Source of the DNA: an uncultured Clostridia bacterium
Lineage (GTDB): Bacteria; Bacillota; Clostridia; Christensenellales; UBA1242
Direction: 5' to 3'
Assembly: GCA_934771475.1 (NCBI GenBank)
Contig: CAKVMD010000006.1
Location: forward strand, 1 to 60,812
Length of the DNA stretch: 60,812 bases
Part shown: piece after piece, positions 1-8,220 of the stretch
Layout of the letters: every line of letters starts with the position of its first letter
How positions within the stretch are numbered: the stretch's first letter is position 1
The notes under the pieces: generated by a model
Databases searched by the model: none
Seen by the model: the letters and a program-made list of their open reading frames with translations, nothing else
Told to the model about the DNA's origin: nothing
Program-made: the position numbers and the translations under genes

Positions 1-93
1 TTTGTCTAAAAACTTGCCACTGGCAACTTTTCTTTACGAGTCGCGCCAACTGAGCCACATTAGCATACTGAGTGGAAACCCACTCATTTTTTT
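1..93 (+). ncRNA. Partial upstream copy of tandem structured-RNA candidate
   Basis: This is the 3' part of an element repeated at 176-268. The two copies lie 175 bp apart and differ by one base by eye. It holds the TTGCC/GGCAA hairpin and ends in a hairpin (69-75 with 80-86) followed by seven T residues. The window begins inside this copy, so further copies may lie to the left. Confidence 0.45.
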
Positions 94-125
94 AATATCT
101 TTTCTTATCTTCTATTTTGAAAATC

Positions 126-268
126 GCTCAGTCGTTAGAGCAAGCTCTTCCGTCAGGACATAAAGTCCCTCCCGCTTTGTCTAAAAACTTGCCACTGGCA
201 ACTTTTCTTTACGAGTCGCGCCAACTGAGCCACATTAGCATACTGAGTGGAACCCCACTCATTTTTTT
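126..268 (+). ncRNA. Candidate small structured RNA, complete copy, with intrinsic terminator
   Basis: No credible protein is encoded. A closing pair GCTCAGT (126-132) with ACTGAGC (224-230) encloses three small hairpins: AGAG/CTCT near 137-148, GGAC/GTCC at 156-168 and TTGCC/GGCAA at 189-201. A terminator follows, with stem 244-250/255-261, loop AACC and seven T residues at 262-268. The T run fixes the likely strand as plus. Short strings resemble tRNA D-arms, but no tRNA fold can be completed. I do not recognise the family and saw no clear promoter in the AT-rich spacer 94-125. Confidence 0.5.
244..268 (+). terminator. Intrinsic terminator of the tandem RNA element
   Basis: A 7-bp stem TGAGTGG/CCACTCA with a four-base loop is followed by T7. 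The same structure ends the upstream copy at 69-93. The stretch 270-390 that follows holds nothing else I can support. Confidence 0.75.
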
Positions 269-390
269 AGTTTTCATTTATAATTTAACAAAAAATGATT
301 TGTTTTTTAGTTTGCAAAGATTGGCTTTGAAACCTCGTTTTCGCCTTTAAACCACAATATATGGTAGGTTGTATAATAGACAAGATACGA

Positions 391-1446
391 TTATAAAAGT
401 GAAATAAGTTTGAAAGATACTCTTTCTTCCTCTTCATCTTTTTCGATTACTTCGACCTCAACTCTTTGGTCGAGTTTGACTATTTCATAAATTTGCTTGT
501 TATTTTCACTTGTAGCATTTTTAATATGGAGAAGCCCAGTCGCACCATTTTCAAGTTTGATTATTGCGCCAAACTTTAATATTTTAACGACAACCCCTTT
601 ATAAATTGCACCAACATGAAGTTCTTTAATAGCGATAAGTCTTGGGCTCTCTAAAAGTGCTTTATAACTTAATCCAACTTTTTTATTTTCGCGGTCAAGT
701 TCGATAACTTTAAATGTGTACTCCTCGCCCTCTTTCAAAACCTCGCTTGGACTTGCAATTCTCTCATAGGACATATTTGAAATATGGACAAAGCAATCAA
801 CACCACCGACATCAACAAAAGCACCATAACTTAAAATCTTTTTAACTTTGCCTTTTACGATTTTGTTTATAAAAATTGAGTTCCAAAAAGTATTTTCAAT
901 AGTTTCTCTCACGCTGTCTTCAAGTAGTTTTATACTTGCAACTATGCTTTTATTTTCTTTATCAATTTCAGTAACTGTTGCTTCAAACTGTCTGCCAATG
1001 GCGCGCTTTGGGTCATGGGTTTTTGCGCTCATCTCCGCGCGTGGGACAAAGATTGAATATTCACCCATTTTAGAGGTAAGCCCGTCTTCGTTTGCACCAC
1101 TTACAACGAAAGTAAACTTGCTTCCAAGTTTAAGTTTCCCCGCATTTTGCGTTGCCAAAATTTGATTATCTGCCAAAGTCTTTGAAACTTCAAGCATACC
1201 ATCTTCATTTTTATTTGATGTGATTATAACCTTAAATCTATCTCCAATTTTAAGATTTTCATAATCTTCAACCGCTTCCTTTGGCAAAAACGCGTCATTT
1301 TTACCGCCAATATTGAAAATGCAACCATTATCCCGCTTGATTACAACCACGCCATCAAAAGTTTGTCCTTTTTTGTAATGAGCAAAGGTTTTTTCGATTG
1401 ACGCAAGGTCAAATTTTTCTGTTTCTAAATTATTTTGCTTATCCAT
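391..1446 (-). CDS. S1 RNA-binding domain protein (30S ribosomal protein S1-like)
   Basis: This 351-residue protein is built from about four S1/OB-fold repeats, near residues 25-95, 105-180, 195-265 and 278-350. The third is the most canonical, with GAFVDVGGVDCFVHIS, and the fourth has GAIIKLENGATGLLHI. Such four-repeat proteins are the Firmicutes S1 homologues, which bind mRNA and may assist translation initiation. The start has a TAGGAG site 6 nt upstream. It is the last gene of the gpr-to-S1 operon, following plsC. In many Clostridia ispH lies between plsC and this gene, or is fused to it; here it is absent. The first two repeats are more diverged than the last two. Confidence 0.85.
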   Translation of the reverse strand: MDKQNNLETEKFDLASIEKTFAHYKKGQTFDGVVVIKRDNGCIFNIGGKNDAFLPKEAVEDYENLKIGDRFKVIITSNKNEDGMLEVSKTLADNQILATQNAGKLKLGSKFTFVVSGANEDGLTSKMGEYSIFVPRAEMSAKTHDPKRAIGRQFEATVTEIDKENKSIVASIKLLEDSVRETIENTFWNSIFINKIVKGKVKKILSYGAFVDVGGVDCFVHISNMSYERIASPSEVLKEGEEYTFKVIELDRENKKVGLSYKALLESPRLIAIKELHVGAIYKGVVVKILKFGAIIKLENGATGLLHIKNATSENNKQIYEIVKLDQRVEVEVIEKDEEEERVSFKLISLL

Positions 1447-1473
1447 TATTACTCCTAGGAAAATTTTAACAAA

Positions 1474-2082
1474 TTATTTCTTCTTTGTCAAAGAATTCTG
1501 AGCAATAATTTGAATTTCTTTCATTTTTGATTCTATCACTTGTGTCGCTTGTTTTAGCACATCTGCGCTTAGACGCAAGCCATAAAAATCTTCAAGTGTA
1601 AAAGGCTCACCGAAAAACACTTTATTTCTTCTAAAAGCCTTTGGTTTTTTGGCTATATACATAGGCACAATGGGTGCTTGCCCCTTTATTGCAAGCATAG
1701 CAATGCCTTGTTTTATCTCTCCCATTTCGTCATTTGCATTATCTACGCGTCTCCCCTCTGGGAAAATCACAAGTTTTTTATTTTTTTTGAGAACTTGAAG
1801 CGATGCCTTTATTGCTCCTAAATCGTTCGCCTCTCTATCAACCTTAATCGCCCCAAAAGACCTATAAATGGCGCTTTTCACCTTACCCTTAAAAAGTTCT
1901 TTTTTTGCAAGATAATATTTCTTCTCCCAAGTGTTTAACGCAAGTAGAACCGCATCCATATTAGAACGATGATTAGATGAGATAATGCATTTGCCTTTTG
2001 GGATATTCCTTTTACCTATAAATTTTGTCGGATACAATATTTTTATAGGCAAAGCGGAAAGAAACTGACATAATCTAAACAT
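1474..2082 (-). CDS. plsC: 1-acyl-sn-glycerol-3-phosphate acyltransferase
   Basis: PlsC acylates lysophosphatidic acid at sn-2 to make phosphatidic acid at the membrane. The HX4D catalytic motif is visible as NHRSNMD, and the substrate motif as FPEGRR about 70 residues later. The start is placed at the ATG at 2082 because AAGGGGG precedes it. A longer reading from 2118 has no such site and would overlap the upstream gene further. The predicted protein has 202 residues, normal for short PlsC proteins. An N-terminal hydrophobic stretch suits a monotopic membrane enzyme. The spacing to baiN upstream is 10 bp. cmk, the usual neighbour in clostridial operons, is missing. Confidence 0.9.
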   Translation of the reverse strand: MFRLCQFLSALPIKILYPTKFIGKRNIPKGKCIISSNHRSNMDAVLLALNTWEKKYYLAKKELFKGKVKSAIYRSFGAIKVDREANDLGAIKASLQVLKKNKKLVIFPEGRRVDNANDEMGEIKQGIAMLAIKGQAPIVPMYIAKKPKAFRRNKVFFGEPFTLEDFYGLRLSADVLKQATQVIESKMKEIQIIAQNSLTKKK

Positions 2083-2092
2083 TGACGCCCCC

Positions 2093-3295
2093 TTATTGAA
2101 AATTATATGCGCAGGCATACGCTGTGGAGAAAGCGCACTGCAAGTTAAAACCGCCTGTGAGACAATCTATATCCAGCACCTCGCCAACAAAATATAAACC
2201 TTTTACAAGTTTGCTTTCCATGGTTTTAGGATTGATTTCATTTAGGCTTACTCCACCGCTGGTTACAATTCCAGCCTCTACTGGATATAGTCCGCCAAAC
2301 GCCAACTGAAAATTCTTTAAACTTTTAGCGATTTTTTCTCTTAACTCTTTGGAAATTGAATGAACTTTTAAAGTGCTGTCAATTTTAAGTTTAAGCAAAA
2401 ACTCTTTTGCAAGGCGTTCTGGCAAAAGCCCCCGCATAATTGTTAATATTTCACAATTTTTATTGGCGTCAAAATCTCTCAATAGGCGCGCGTCAACTTG
2501 GTTTTCGCTAAGTGCAGGCTTAAAATCTACCGAAAGTTCAACATTTTTGGACTGCCCGATATAACTTGAAAGAGAAAGCGCAATCGGCCCCGAAAGAGCG
2601 TCATTAGTGAACAGCATTTCGCCGAAAAGAGCCTTTTCCTTACCATCAATTTTTGCTTTTAAGGTTACATTTTTAAGCGACAAGCCTTCAAGCATTTCCG
2701 CAAAACCATCAGCAAGTTTTATAGGCACAAGAGCGCCATGTGGAGGCACAATTTCATGTCCAAAAGACCTTGCAAACTCATATCCATCCCCTTTGCTACC
2801 AGTCGCAGGGTAACTTTTTCCGCCTGTTGCGACTACAACTCTATCAAATTTGTACTCACCCACTTGGGTTTTTATGATAAAAGTTTCTCCACTTTTTGTT
2901 ATTTTTAAAACTCTTTCATCAAAGCGGAACGTGCACTCTTGGGCATTTTTAATGAGCGCTTTTGTGATGTCGCTTGCTTTGTCGCTTTCTGGAAAGACTC
3001 TATTGCCTCGTTCGGTTTTTAATTTAACGCCTAAATCCTCAAAAAATTCTATTGTTTTTTCAGGTGGAAAAAGATTAAGTGCGGAAAACATAAATTTATC
3101 ACCATGCACAATGTTTTCACGCACCTGGCTAGGAGAACAGTTATTAGTTACATTGCATCTACCTTTGCCAGTTATATAAATCTTTTTTCCAGCCTTTTCA
3201 TTTCCGTCAAAAATTGTTACCTCATAGCCAAGATGAGATAACTGTCCGCCAACCATAAGTCCGCTTGCTCCGCCACCTATTATAGCGACTTTCAT
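2093..3295 (-). CDS. NAD(P)/FAD-dependent oxidoreductase, HI0933/YhiN/BaiN family
   Basis: This 400-residue flavoprotein starts with the dinucleotide-binding motif GGGASGLMVG. The family signature GKKIYITGKGRCNVTNN follows near residue 40, and a second FAD contact GEVLDIDCLTGGFNLQ lies near the C-terminus. HI0933-like proteins are widespread. Some have been reported to act on bile-acid intermediates (BaiN), but the general substrate is unknown, so the specific reaction should not be assumed. The ATG directly abuts the stop codon of rluB (TAA then ATG), so the two are very probably translationally coupled. rluB next to this gene is the standard clostridial order. Confidence 0.9.
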   Translation of the reverse strand: MKVAIIGGGASGLMVGGQLSHLGYEVTIFDGNEKAGKKIYITGKGRCNVTNNCSPSQVRENIVHGDKFMFSALNLFPPEKTIEFFEDLGVKLKTERGNRVFPESDKASDITKALIKNAQECTFRFDERVLKITKSGETFIIKTQVGEYKFDRVVVATGGKSYPATGSKGDGYEFARSFGHEIVPPHGALVPIKLADGFAEMLEGLSLKNVTLKAKIDGKEKALFGEMLFTNDALSGPIALSLSSYIGQSKNVELSVDFKPALSENQVDARLLRDFDANKNCEILTIMRGLLPERLAKEFLLKLKIDSTLKVHSISKELREKIAKSLKNFQLAFGGLYPVEAGIVTSGGVSLNEINPKTMESKLVKGLYFVGEVLDIDCLTGGFNLQCAFSTAYACAYNFQ

Positions 3296-4003
3296 TTAGT
3301 GCCCCTTTGTAAGAAGGTTGAGTTCTTCTTCGGTAAGGTCTCTATACTCTCCGCGTTTGAGCCCGCCAAGCCTTACTTGACCAATTCTTACTCTTTTCAA
3401 AAGTTTAATTTCATGTCCAATCGCTTCAAACATACGCCTAACTTGTCTGTTTTGTCCTTCATCAATGACAACCGAAAGTTTAGTGAAGCCATTTTCAAAA
3501 GAAAGTTTTTCAACTCTTGCACTTGGCATTCTTTCCCCGTCTACAACCACACCTTTGCGCATAACAGCAAGTTCGCTCTCCTTAATTTCCCCTTCGGCTG
3601 TTACGCGATATTCTTTTTCAGTTTGAAATCTTGGATGAGCAACAGCATTTGCAAAATCTCCATCGTTTGTGAGGATTATTAAGCCCTCGGTGTCATAATC
3701 AAGTCTGCCTATTGAAAACAGTCTCTCTTCGCAATTTACTAAGTCATAAATTGTTTTTCTTCCTTTTTCATCGCTCGCTGTACAAGCATAACCCTTTGGT
3801 TTGTTAAGTTTGATATACACAAAAGAAGAAGGAAGAGAAATCTCTTTTCCCTCAACTTTTACTTTATCTTTTTTTTCGTTGATTTTAAGTCCTAGTTCGC
3901 TAACAACCTTACCATTGACTGTAACTTTTCCTTCTTCAATCAGCAAGTCGCACTTTCTTCTTGAAGCCACACCGCTGTTAGACAAAAATTTGTTTAATCT
4001 CAT
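3296..4003 (-). CDS. rluB: 23S rRNA pseudouridine synthase, RluB/RsuA family
   Basis: This protein isomerises a uridine in 23S rRNA to pseudouridine. It has an N-terminal S4 RNA-binding domain, opening MRLNKFLSNSGVASRRKCD, and a catalytic domain with the GRLDYDTEGLIILTNDG motif, in which the first Asp is the catalytic residue. At 235 residues it matches the family. It lies one base from dacF upstream and abuts the flavoprotein gene downstream. RluB rather than RsuA is inferred from Firmicutes gene order beside sporulation genes. Confidence 0.92.
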   Translation of the reverse strand: MRLNKFLSNSGVASRRKCDLLIEEGKVTVNGKVVSELGLKINEKKDKVKVEGKEISLPSSFVYIKLNKPKGYACTASDEKGRKTIYDLVNCEERLFSIGRLDYDTEGLIILTNDGDFANAVAHPRFQTEKEYRVTAEGEIKESELAVMRKGVVVDGERMPSARVEKLSFENGFTKLSVVIDEGQNRQVRRMFEAIGHEIKLLKRVRIGQVRLGGLKRGEYRDLTEEELNLLTKGH

Positions 4004-4004
4004 T

Positions 4005-5147
4005 TTACCACTTATCTATCATTTCCTTGAATTTAGCAAAGATAGATTTACTCCTTACAGAGTTAATTGTATATATTTTTTGGGTAAAATGCAAGTCATT
4101 ATCTACAAAAATTTTAACTTCACCAATTTGCTGATTTTTTTCTACTGGCGCAAGAATGTCGCAAGGCAAGGAAAGTTCGCACCTTACTCGTTTTTCTTCA
4201 CCATTTTTGAGTGGATACAAGTATTGCCCTCTTCCCTCAATTTTAACCCTATCTTCGCGTCCATCTCTCACCGGCAACTCTTTTGGAAGCGTGCAAAGAG
4301 TGGTCAAGTCTACGAGTTTATATTCGCTGAATGCTTTTTCAAGCAATGTTTTACTCTCTTCAAACATTGGCCCACAATTTAACACTACGCACACAACAGT
4401 CATTCCATCTCTTTCGCAGGCTGAAACAAGACATCTTCCCGCGTCATTTGTAAACCCCGTTTTAACGCCAACGCATCCATCAAGCGAGAAAAGCAATTTG
4501 TTTTTATTTCTTAGATATCGAGATTTGCCACTTTCTGTAACAATTTTGGCATTTTTAGTTGAGACAATTTCCTTAAATGTTGGATTTTTGAGAGCATAGG
4601 AAGTGATAAGTGCAAGGTCATAAGCAGATGTATAGTGAGTTTTGGAGTCAAGACCATGAGTATTGTCAAAATGAGTATCAAACGCTCCAATCTTCCTCGC
4701 AGTTTTATTCATTTTTTCTACAAAATTTTTAGTGCTTCCACTTATATGCTCGGCTATTGCGACAGAAGCATCGTTCCCTGAAACCAGCATGAGCCCTAAA
4801 AGCAAATCCCGCGTCGACATAACTTCGCCTTTGCGCAAGTAAATGCTTGTACCCGGCGTTCCAACCGCCTTTGGTGAAACCTCAAATGTTTTATCTAGGT
4901 CATCGCAATTTTCGATTGCAGTAAGCGCTGTCATTATTTTTGTTGTGCTTGCCATTGGCATAATTTCTGACTTATTCTTTTCGTACAGCACTCTGCCAGT
5001 GCTCCCTTCCATAACACACATGGCTTTCGCTGGCAATGTTACACTTTCGGCGCGGGCTACCATTGTAACGCCTCCGAAAAGAGCGCCAAACAAGAAAATT
5101 ATAACAAAGCACCATGCAAAAAGCGCTTTAAGATTCTTTATTTTCAT
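4005..5147 (-). CDS. dacF: D-alanyl-D-alanine carboxypeptidase (DacF/DacA-type PBP5 family)
   Basis: This exported 380-residue penicillin-binding protein trims the terminal D-Ala from peptidoglycan stem peptides. The signal peptide spans about residues 10-33 and ends in ARAES. The catalytic triad motifs are complete: STTK (Ser67), SGN near residue 124 and KTG near 229. A beta-rich C-terminal domain follows, with a terminal stretch that may serve as a weak membrane anchor. The start codon lies inside the 3' end of ytfJ (20-bp overlap) and has a GAGGGG site. Sitting with ytfJ and gpr, it probably acts on the spore cortex or mother-cell wall. That role is inferred from neighbours. Confidence 0.9.
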   Translation of the reverse strand: MKIKNLKALFAWCFVIIFLFGALFGGVTMVARAESVTLPAKAMCVMEGSTGRVLYEKNKSEIMPMASTTKIMTALTAIENCDDLDKTFEVSPKAVGTPGTSIYLRKGEVMSTRDLLLGLMLVSGNDASVAIAEHISGSTKNFVEKMNKTARKIGAFDTHFDNTHGLDSKTHYTSAYDLALITSYALKNPTFKEIVSTKNAKIVTESGKSRYLRNKNKLLFSLDGCVGVKTGFTNDAGRCLVSACERDGMTVVCVVLNCGPMFEESKTLLEKAFSEYKLVDLTTLCTLPKELPVRDGREDRVKIEGRGQYLYPLKNGEEKRVRCELSLPCDILAPVEKNQQIGEVKIFVDNDLHFTQKIYTINSVRSKSIFAKFKEMIDKW

Positions 5148-5529
5148 TATTCTGCCCCTCGTTAAGTTTATTGAGCAAAGTGTTTACCATGTTTAGAACA
5201 GTTTGATAAAGAGACTTATTTTCGACATTTACAAATTCTACATTCCCCTCGTAAATAATCAAAAATCCCACAGGAGACACGCTCATTCCACCGCTTGAAC
5301 CACCTGCCATTGGGAAATGGTTTGCCACCCTTCTCGCGCTCATATCAGCGTATTCGCCACCGCCTACAACATATCCTACACTTACTTTTGAAATTGGAAT
5401 AATCGTTGTTCCGTCCGCTGTTTCAACCTTATCCCCCACAACTGTGCTTGAATCTACAAGTGTTTTAATCTTGCTCATTGCACCGTCAATTAAGTCGTTG
5501 AGAGAGCCTTTTGTATCGTAAAATTTCAT
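5128..5529 (-). CDS. ytfJ: Sporulation protein YtfJ / GerW family
   Basis: This 133-residue protein carries the GerW hallmarks. A beta-rich first half ends in VSVGYVVGGGEY, and a glycine-rich segment AGGSSGGMSVSPVGFLII precedes the conserved strand. In Bacillus, GerW is a spore protein needed for normal germination. The gene overlaps the DUF2953 gene by 4 bp and dacF by 20 bp. The pair ytfI-ytfJ is a conserved couple in spore formers, which supports the call. Confidence 0.9.
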   Translation of the reverse strand: MKFYDTKGSLNDLIDGAMSKIKTLVDSSTVVGDKVETADGTTIIPISKVSVGYVVGGGEYADMSARRVANHFPMAGGSSGGMSVSPVGFLIIYEGNVEFVNVENKSLYQTVLNMVNTLLNKLNEGQNNENKES

Positions 5530-6098
5530 GTTGCCTCCTTTGGTTTCTTTTTTAAAGAATATATTTTCCTAGTTAGCATAACCGACCTTGCAAGGGAATA
5601 TACCACATCAAACAAAGAAATTGATAATCTCGAACTTATGGCAAATGTGCAGACTTTTTGATTGTAGGCAATATTATTCATCATTCCTAGGCTTGCGGTA
5701 GGACGATAAGATTTTAAAATAGCGAAAAAAGTTACTATCAGTTCGTTTAGATATCCAGCAACCATGCTTGTAAGATAAGCGTCATTTAACCCAAGGTTAT
5801 ACACAAGAGAAAGTTCTCGAAGCCTAGTTTTATTTTTTAATTGGCTTGCAAAGGTTTCGACAAAAACCATGCTATCACTATCAAACTCAATCTCTTTTGA
5901 GTGAGCCTTCTTGTTTTTCATAGATACAATTTTGTTGCCTCTTATCCAAAAGATTAAATCTTGAATTTTTATGCCAAAGAGAAAAATTCCAAGTCCCCCT
6001 GCTTTTTCAAGCGCATTGAAAGATATCCTCACTTTCATTTTGATTGGCATTATAAATAACAGCAAAATTCCAAAAGGAATAAAAAGATAGTAGTTCAT
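5526..6098 (-). CDS. ytfI: DUF2953 (YtfI-like) membrane-anchored protein
   Basis: This 190-residue protein has one N-terminal membrane segment (about residues 3-18), a soluble segment, and short amphipathic stretches near the C-terminus. Sequence conservation is weak. The assignment rests on length, topology and its position immediately upstream of ytfJ, as in Bacillus and Clostridia. The function is unknown, although the family accompanies sporulation genes. Start and stop overlap with both neighbours by 4 bp, including ATGA with gpr, indicating tight coupling. Confidence 0.7.
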   Translation of the reverse strand: MNYYLFIPFGILLLFIMPIKMKVRISFNALEKAGGLGIFLFGIKIQDLIFWIRGNKIVSMKNKKAHSKEIEFDSDSMVFVETFASQLKNKTRLRELSLVYNLGLNDAYLTSMVAGYLNELIVTFFAILKSYRPTASLGMMNNIAYNQKVCTFAISSRLSISLFDVVYSLARSVMLTRKIYSLKKKPKEAT

Positions 6099-6853
6099 TT
6101 GAGCACCTCATTTATTGCCCCCGCAATAATTTCGCCAGCCAAGGCGATAGAAGAAGAAATATCTTTTGGACAAAGCAAAATATCATCTTTTTCACCCGCG
6201 AAAGAGGAAGAATTTATCATAAATGGCACACCGATTGATATAATCTTTGAAGAAATTTCTTCCCGCGATATTTTTTTGCCAAATCTATGCACCCCGCTTC
6301 CCGGAGTTAAACCAGATGTTGTAACTTGAAATGAAGTGCCAAGCCTTGTGAGGTTGTTTGTTGTAAGGCTATCAATTAAAATCACAAGGTTTATGTCAAA
6401 CTTATCGACCAACATTTTGGTTAAATCTATTGCATTTATCCCAGTCAGAAAGAAAATATTTGGGCAAAACTTGTATATCTTACCCTTTCGACCTTTTGGG
6501 GCAATGTTGACGCGGTCAAAAACCTCCTTGCCAAGCCTGTCGCACTCTACATCCGCGTTTCCAAGCCCAACAATAAGCACATTGTCGCCACGATTTATGT
6601 TTTGTTTTTTACATAAGGATTTAATGACCTTGCCAAGTTTATCTTCTAAAATTCGACCATAATAAAATTCGTCATCATAAAGGTTTGGCAAGGTGAAAAT
6701 ATGATATTCTCCCTTGTCAAGCGAAAAATGCTCGCTTTCTTTTTGGCTTTTAATATTGAGCATTGCATGGCTAAGCGCCCCGCTATACAAAGTTTCAACC
6801 TTATATCCTGCCCGTTTTAAGTCCTTTCCACACTCGTCAATCAAATCAAACAT
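6095..6853 (-). CDS. gpr: Germination protease GPR (degrades small acid-soluble spore proteins)
   Basis: GPR cleaves SASPs early in spore germination and uses an aspartate-type mechanism. The conserved blocks are present: VLIVGLGN followed by CDRLGK, then LTGI, then LVILIDSL and SGLTPGSGV. The aspartates corresponding to the proposed catalytic pair of the Bacillus enzyme (in CDRLGK and in LIDSL) are both retained. At 252 residues it is much shorter than the roughly 370-residue Bacillus zymogen. The missing part is at the N-terminus, including the usual propeptide region. No ribosome binding site precedes the ATG. It heads the operon with ytfI, ytfJ and dacF. No SASP gene occurs in this window. 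Confidence 0.85.
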   Translation of the reverse strand: MFDLIDECGKDLKRAGYKVETLYSGALSHAMLNIKSQKESEHFSLDKGEYHIFTLPNLYDDEFYYGRILEDKLGKVIKSLCKKQNINRGDNVLIVGLGNADVECDRLGKEVFDRVNIAPKGRKGKIYKFCPNIFFLTGINAIDLTKMLVDKFDINLVILIDSLTTNNLTRLGTSFQVTTSGLTPGSGVHRFGKKISREEISSKIISIGVPFMINSSSFAGEKDDILLCPKDISSSIALAGEIIAGAINEVLK

Positions 6854-6894
6854 ACAAATATTTTGCTAAAAATTAAAAAAAATATTTATTTTAC

Positions 6895-6923
6895 TTGACG
6901 ATAAAGTTTTCTTATGTTATACT
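6895..6923 (+). promoter_or_regulatory. Promoter of rpsT
   Basis: TTGACG (6895-6900) and TATACT (6918-6923) are separated by 17 bp, with an extended TG before the -10 box. The start codon of rpsT follows 27 bp later behind AAAGGAG. Confidence 0.85.
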
Positions 6924-6950
6924 CTTTTAGAAATTTTAAAGGAGAATATC

Positions 6951-7223
6951 ATGCCTAACATTAAATCAGCAGAAAAAAGAGTTAAAGTTATCGACAAAAA
7001 AACAGCAGAAAACAAAGCAATCAAATCTAAAATTGCTACTTATATCAAAAGATTTAAACTCGCTGTTGCAAACAAAGACCTCACTGGAAGCGAAGTTGCT
7101 TACAATGATGTTGTTGCCCTTTTAGACAAGTCTGCAACTGATAACGTAATTCATAAAAATAGTGCAAACCGCAAAAAAGCTCATTATGCTAAAATGCTTG
7201 ACAATCTTAGAAAAGCAAACTAA
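6951..7223 (+). CDS. rpsT: 30S ribosomal protein S20
   Basis: This 90-residue basic, helical protein binds 16S rRNA in the body of the small subunit. The opening MPNIKSAEKRVK and the ending NRKKAHYAKMLDNLRKAN are typical of S20. An AAAGGAG site lies 9 nt before the ATG, and a strong promoter lies just upstream. It is monocistronic, with rightward transcription between two leftward operons. Bacteria usually have rpsT next to gpr or holA, and here gpr is the divergent neighbour. Confidence 0.97.
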   Translation: MPNIKSAEKRVKVIDKKTAENKAIKSKIATYIKRFKLAVANKDLTGSEVAYNDVVALLDKSATDNVIHKNSANRKKAHYAKMLDNLRKAN

Positions 7224-7239
7224 TTGAGTAAATAATTTT

Positions 7240-7276
7240 TGTGTGGGGGTGGCTTTGTTGTCGCCCTTTTTTGCGT
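7240..7276 (+). terminator. Probable rpsT terminator
   Basis: An imperfect G-rich/C-rich hairpin (GGGGGTGGC against GTCGCCC) is followed by six T residues shortly after the rpsT stop codon. Confidence 0.5.
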
Positions 7277-7466
7277 TATAAAATATAGATTAAATGTAGT
7301 ATGCAAAATTTTTACGAATGAGATTTTTATCCCTCTTTCAATAAAATCTAAATTTTACTTTCCCCTTTTTTAATAAAATCCGCAACTAAAATAAGGTGCG
7401 CCATGGGTTCACTTCAAAAAATAAAACCAAATGGTGTTTCACTTCAAAAACTGGCAATTTTATAAC

Positions 7467-7515
7467 AAAAAAGCATAACCACCTCCGATATGGAGATTTA
7501 TGGTTATGCTTTTTT
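7467..7515. terminator. Strong bidirectional terminator between rpsT and hpf
   Basis: A perfect 15-bp stem (7467-7481 with 7501-7515) has A-runs and T-runs on its outer flanks and an inner CTCC/GGAG pair. It can serve rpsT (plus) and hpf (minus). The rest of 7224-7624 holds only short AT-rich direct repeats (TTCACTTCAAAAA, near 7408 and 7438) and no gene I can support. Confidence 0.85.
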
Positions 7516-7624
7516 TGCCTCAAAATGATGAAGCAATTTAACATTTTATAACGCCATGGCTGTTACGAAAGCGTGCCAGCCGATATTAATAAAACTAAAA
7601 TGTTTCTTCGCCTTTCAACTAAGT

Positions 7625-8161
7625 TTAGTAAACAAGATCGATAAGTCCAAACTTGCCGTCTTTTCTTCTATAAAGAACATTGATTTTCCCAGATTCTGCA
7701 TTTAAGAAAACGAAGAAATCATGACCAAGTCTTTCAATGGCAAATCTTGCGTCATCTACAAGCATTGGTTCAAGGTCAAAAGTCTTTTTCTTATAGATTG
7801 ATGGAAGTTCTTCTGGTTCTCTTTCAAGAAATTCAAATGGAAGGAAGTTCTCTTGTTTAGAGCCTTTTGCCTTCTTCTCGTTTTTCTTTTCTCTTGCTCT
7901 AACAATTTGTTTTTCAAGTTTTGGAAGAGCATAGTCTATATTATAATACATATTGTCGCTTGTTACTTCACTTCTATACAAAAGTCCTTTGCTAGAAACT
8001 GTGATTTCAAGTTTTTCTTGTTTCGCCTGCTTTGAGCAAACAACTTTAACTGAAACTTCATCGTCAAAATATTTGTCGAGTTTTTCAAGTTTTTCAGTTA
8101 CAATTCTTTCAAGGCGTTGACCAATTTTATATCCACCTCTTTCTAAAAATTCTATTTTCAT
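7625..8161 (-). CDS. hpf: Ribosome hibernation promoting factor, long form
   Basis: This 178-residue long HPF drives dimerisation of ribosomes into inactive 100S particles in stationary phase. The N-terminal S30AE domain (about residues 1-105) is followed by a linker and the C-terminal dimerisation domain (about 120-178), with the typical motif DDARFAIERLGHDFFVFLNAE. The start has AAGGGGG upstream and its own promoter. It lies 60 bp downstream of clpC but is transcribed from that promoter, so it is probably a separate unit. Confidence 0.93.
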   Translation of the reverse strand: MKIEFLERGGYKIGQRLERIVTEKLEKLDKYFDDEVSVKVVCSKQAKQEKLEITVSSKGLLYRSEVTSDNMYYNIDYALPKLEKQIVRAREKKNEKKAKGSKQENFLPFEFLEREPEELPSIYKKKTFDLEPMLVDDARFAIERLGHDFFVFLNAESGKINVLYRRKDGKFGLIDLVY

Positions 8162-8185
8162 AAGTGTTACCCCCTTTACACTTTT

Positions 8186-8213
8186 ATTATAACAAATCGG
8201 CTTTATTTTTCAA
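8186..8213 (-). promoter_or_regulatory. Promoter of hpf
   Basis: Reading the minus strand, TTGAAA (8213-8208) and TATAAT (8191-8186) are 16 bp apart, with an extended TGT before the -10 box. Confidence 0.8.
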
Positions 8214-8220
8214 AGCAAAA

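Noticed and set aside
126..235. tRNA gene suggested by GCTCAGTCG and the reverse of CTCAGTTGG
   Set aside because: No acceptor stem, anticodon arm or T-arm could be completed on either strand; the pairing fits a different multi-hairpin fold with a terminator.
117..350. 77-residue reading frame over the left repeat
   Set aside because: It runs through the structured repeat and its terminator, has no ribosome binding site and repeats non-coding sequence.
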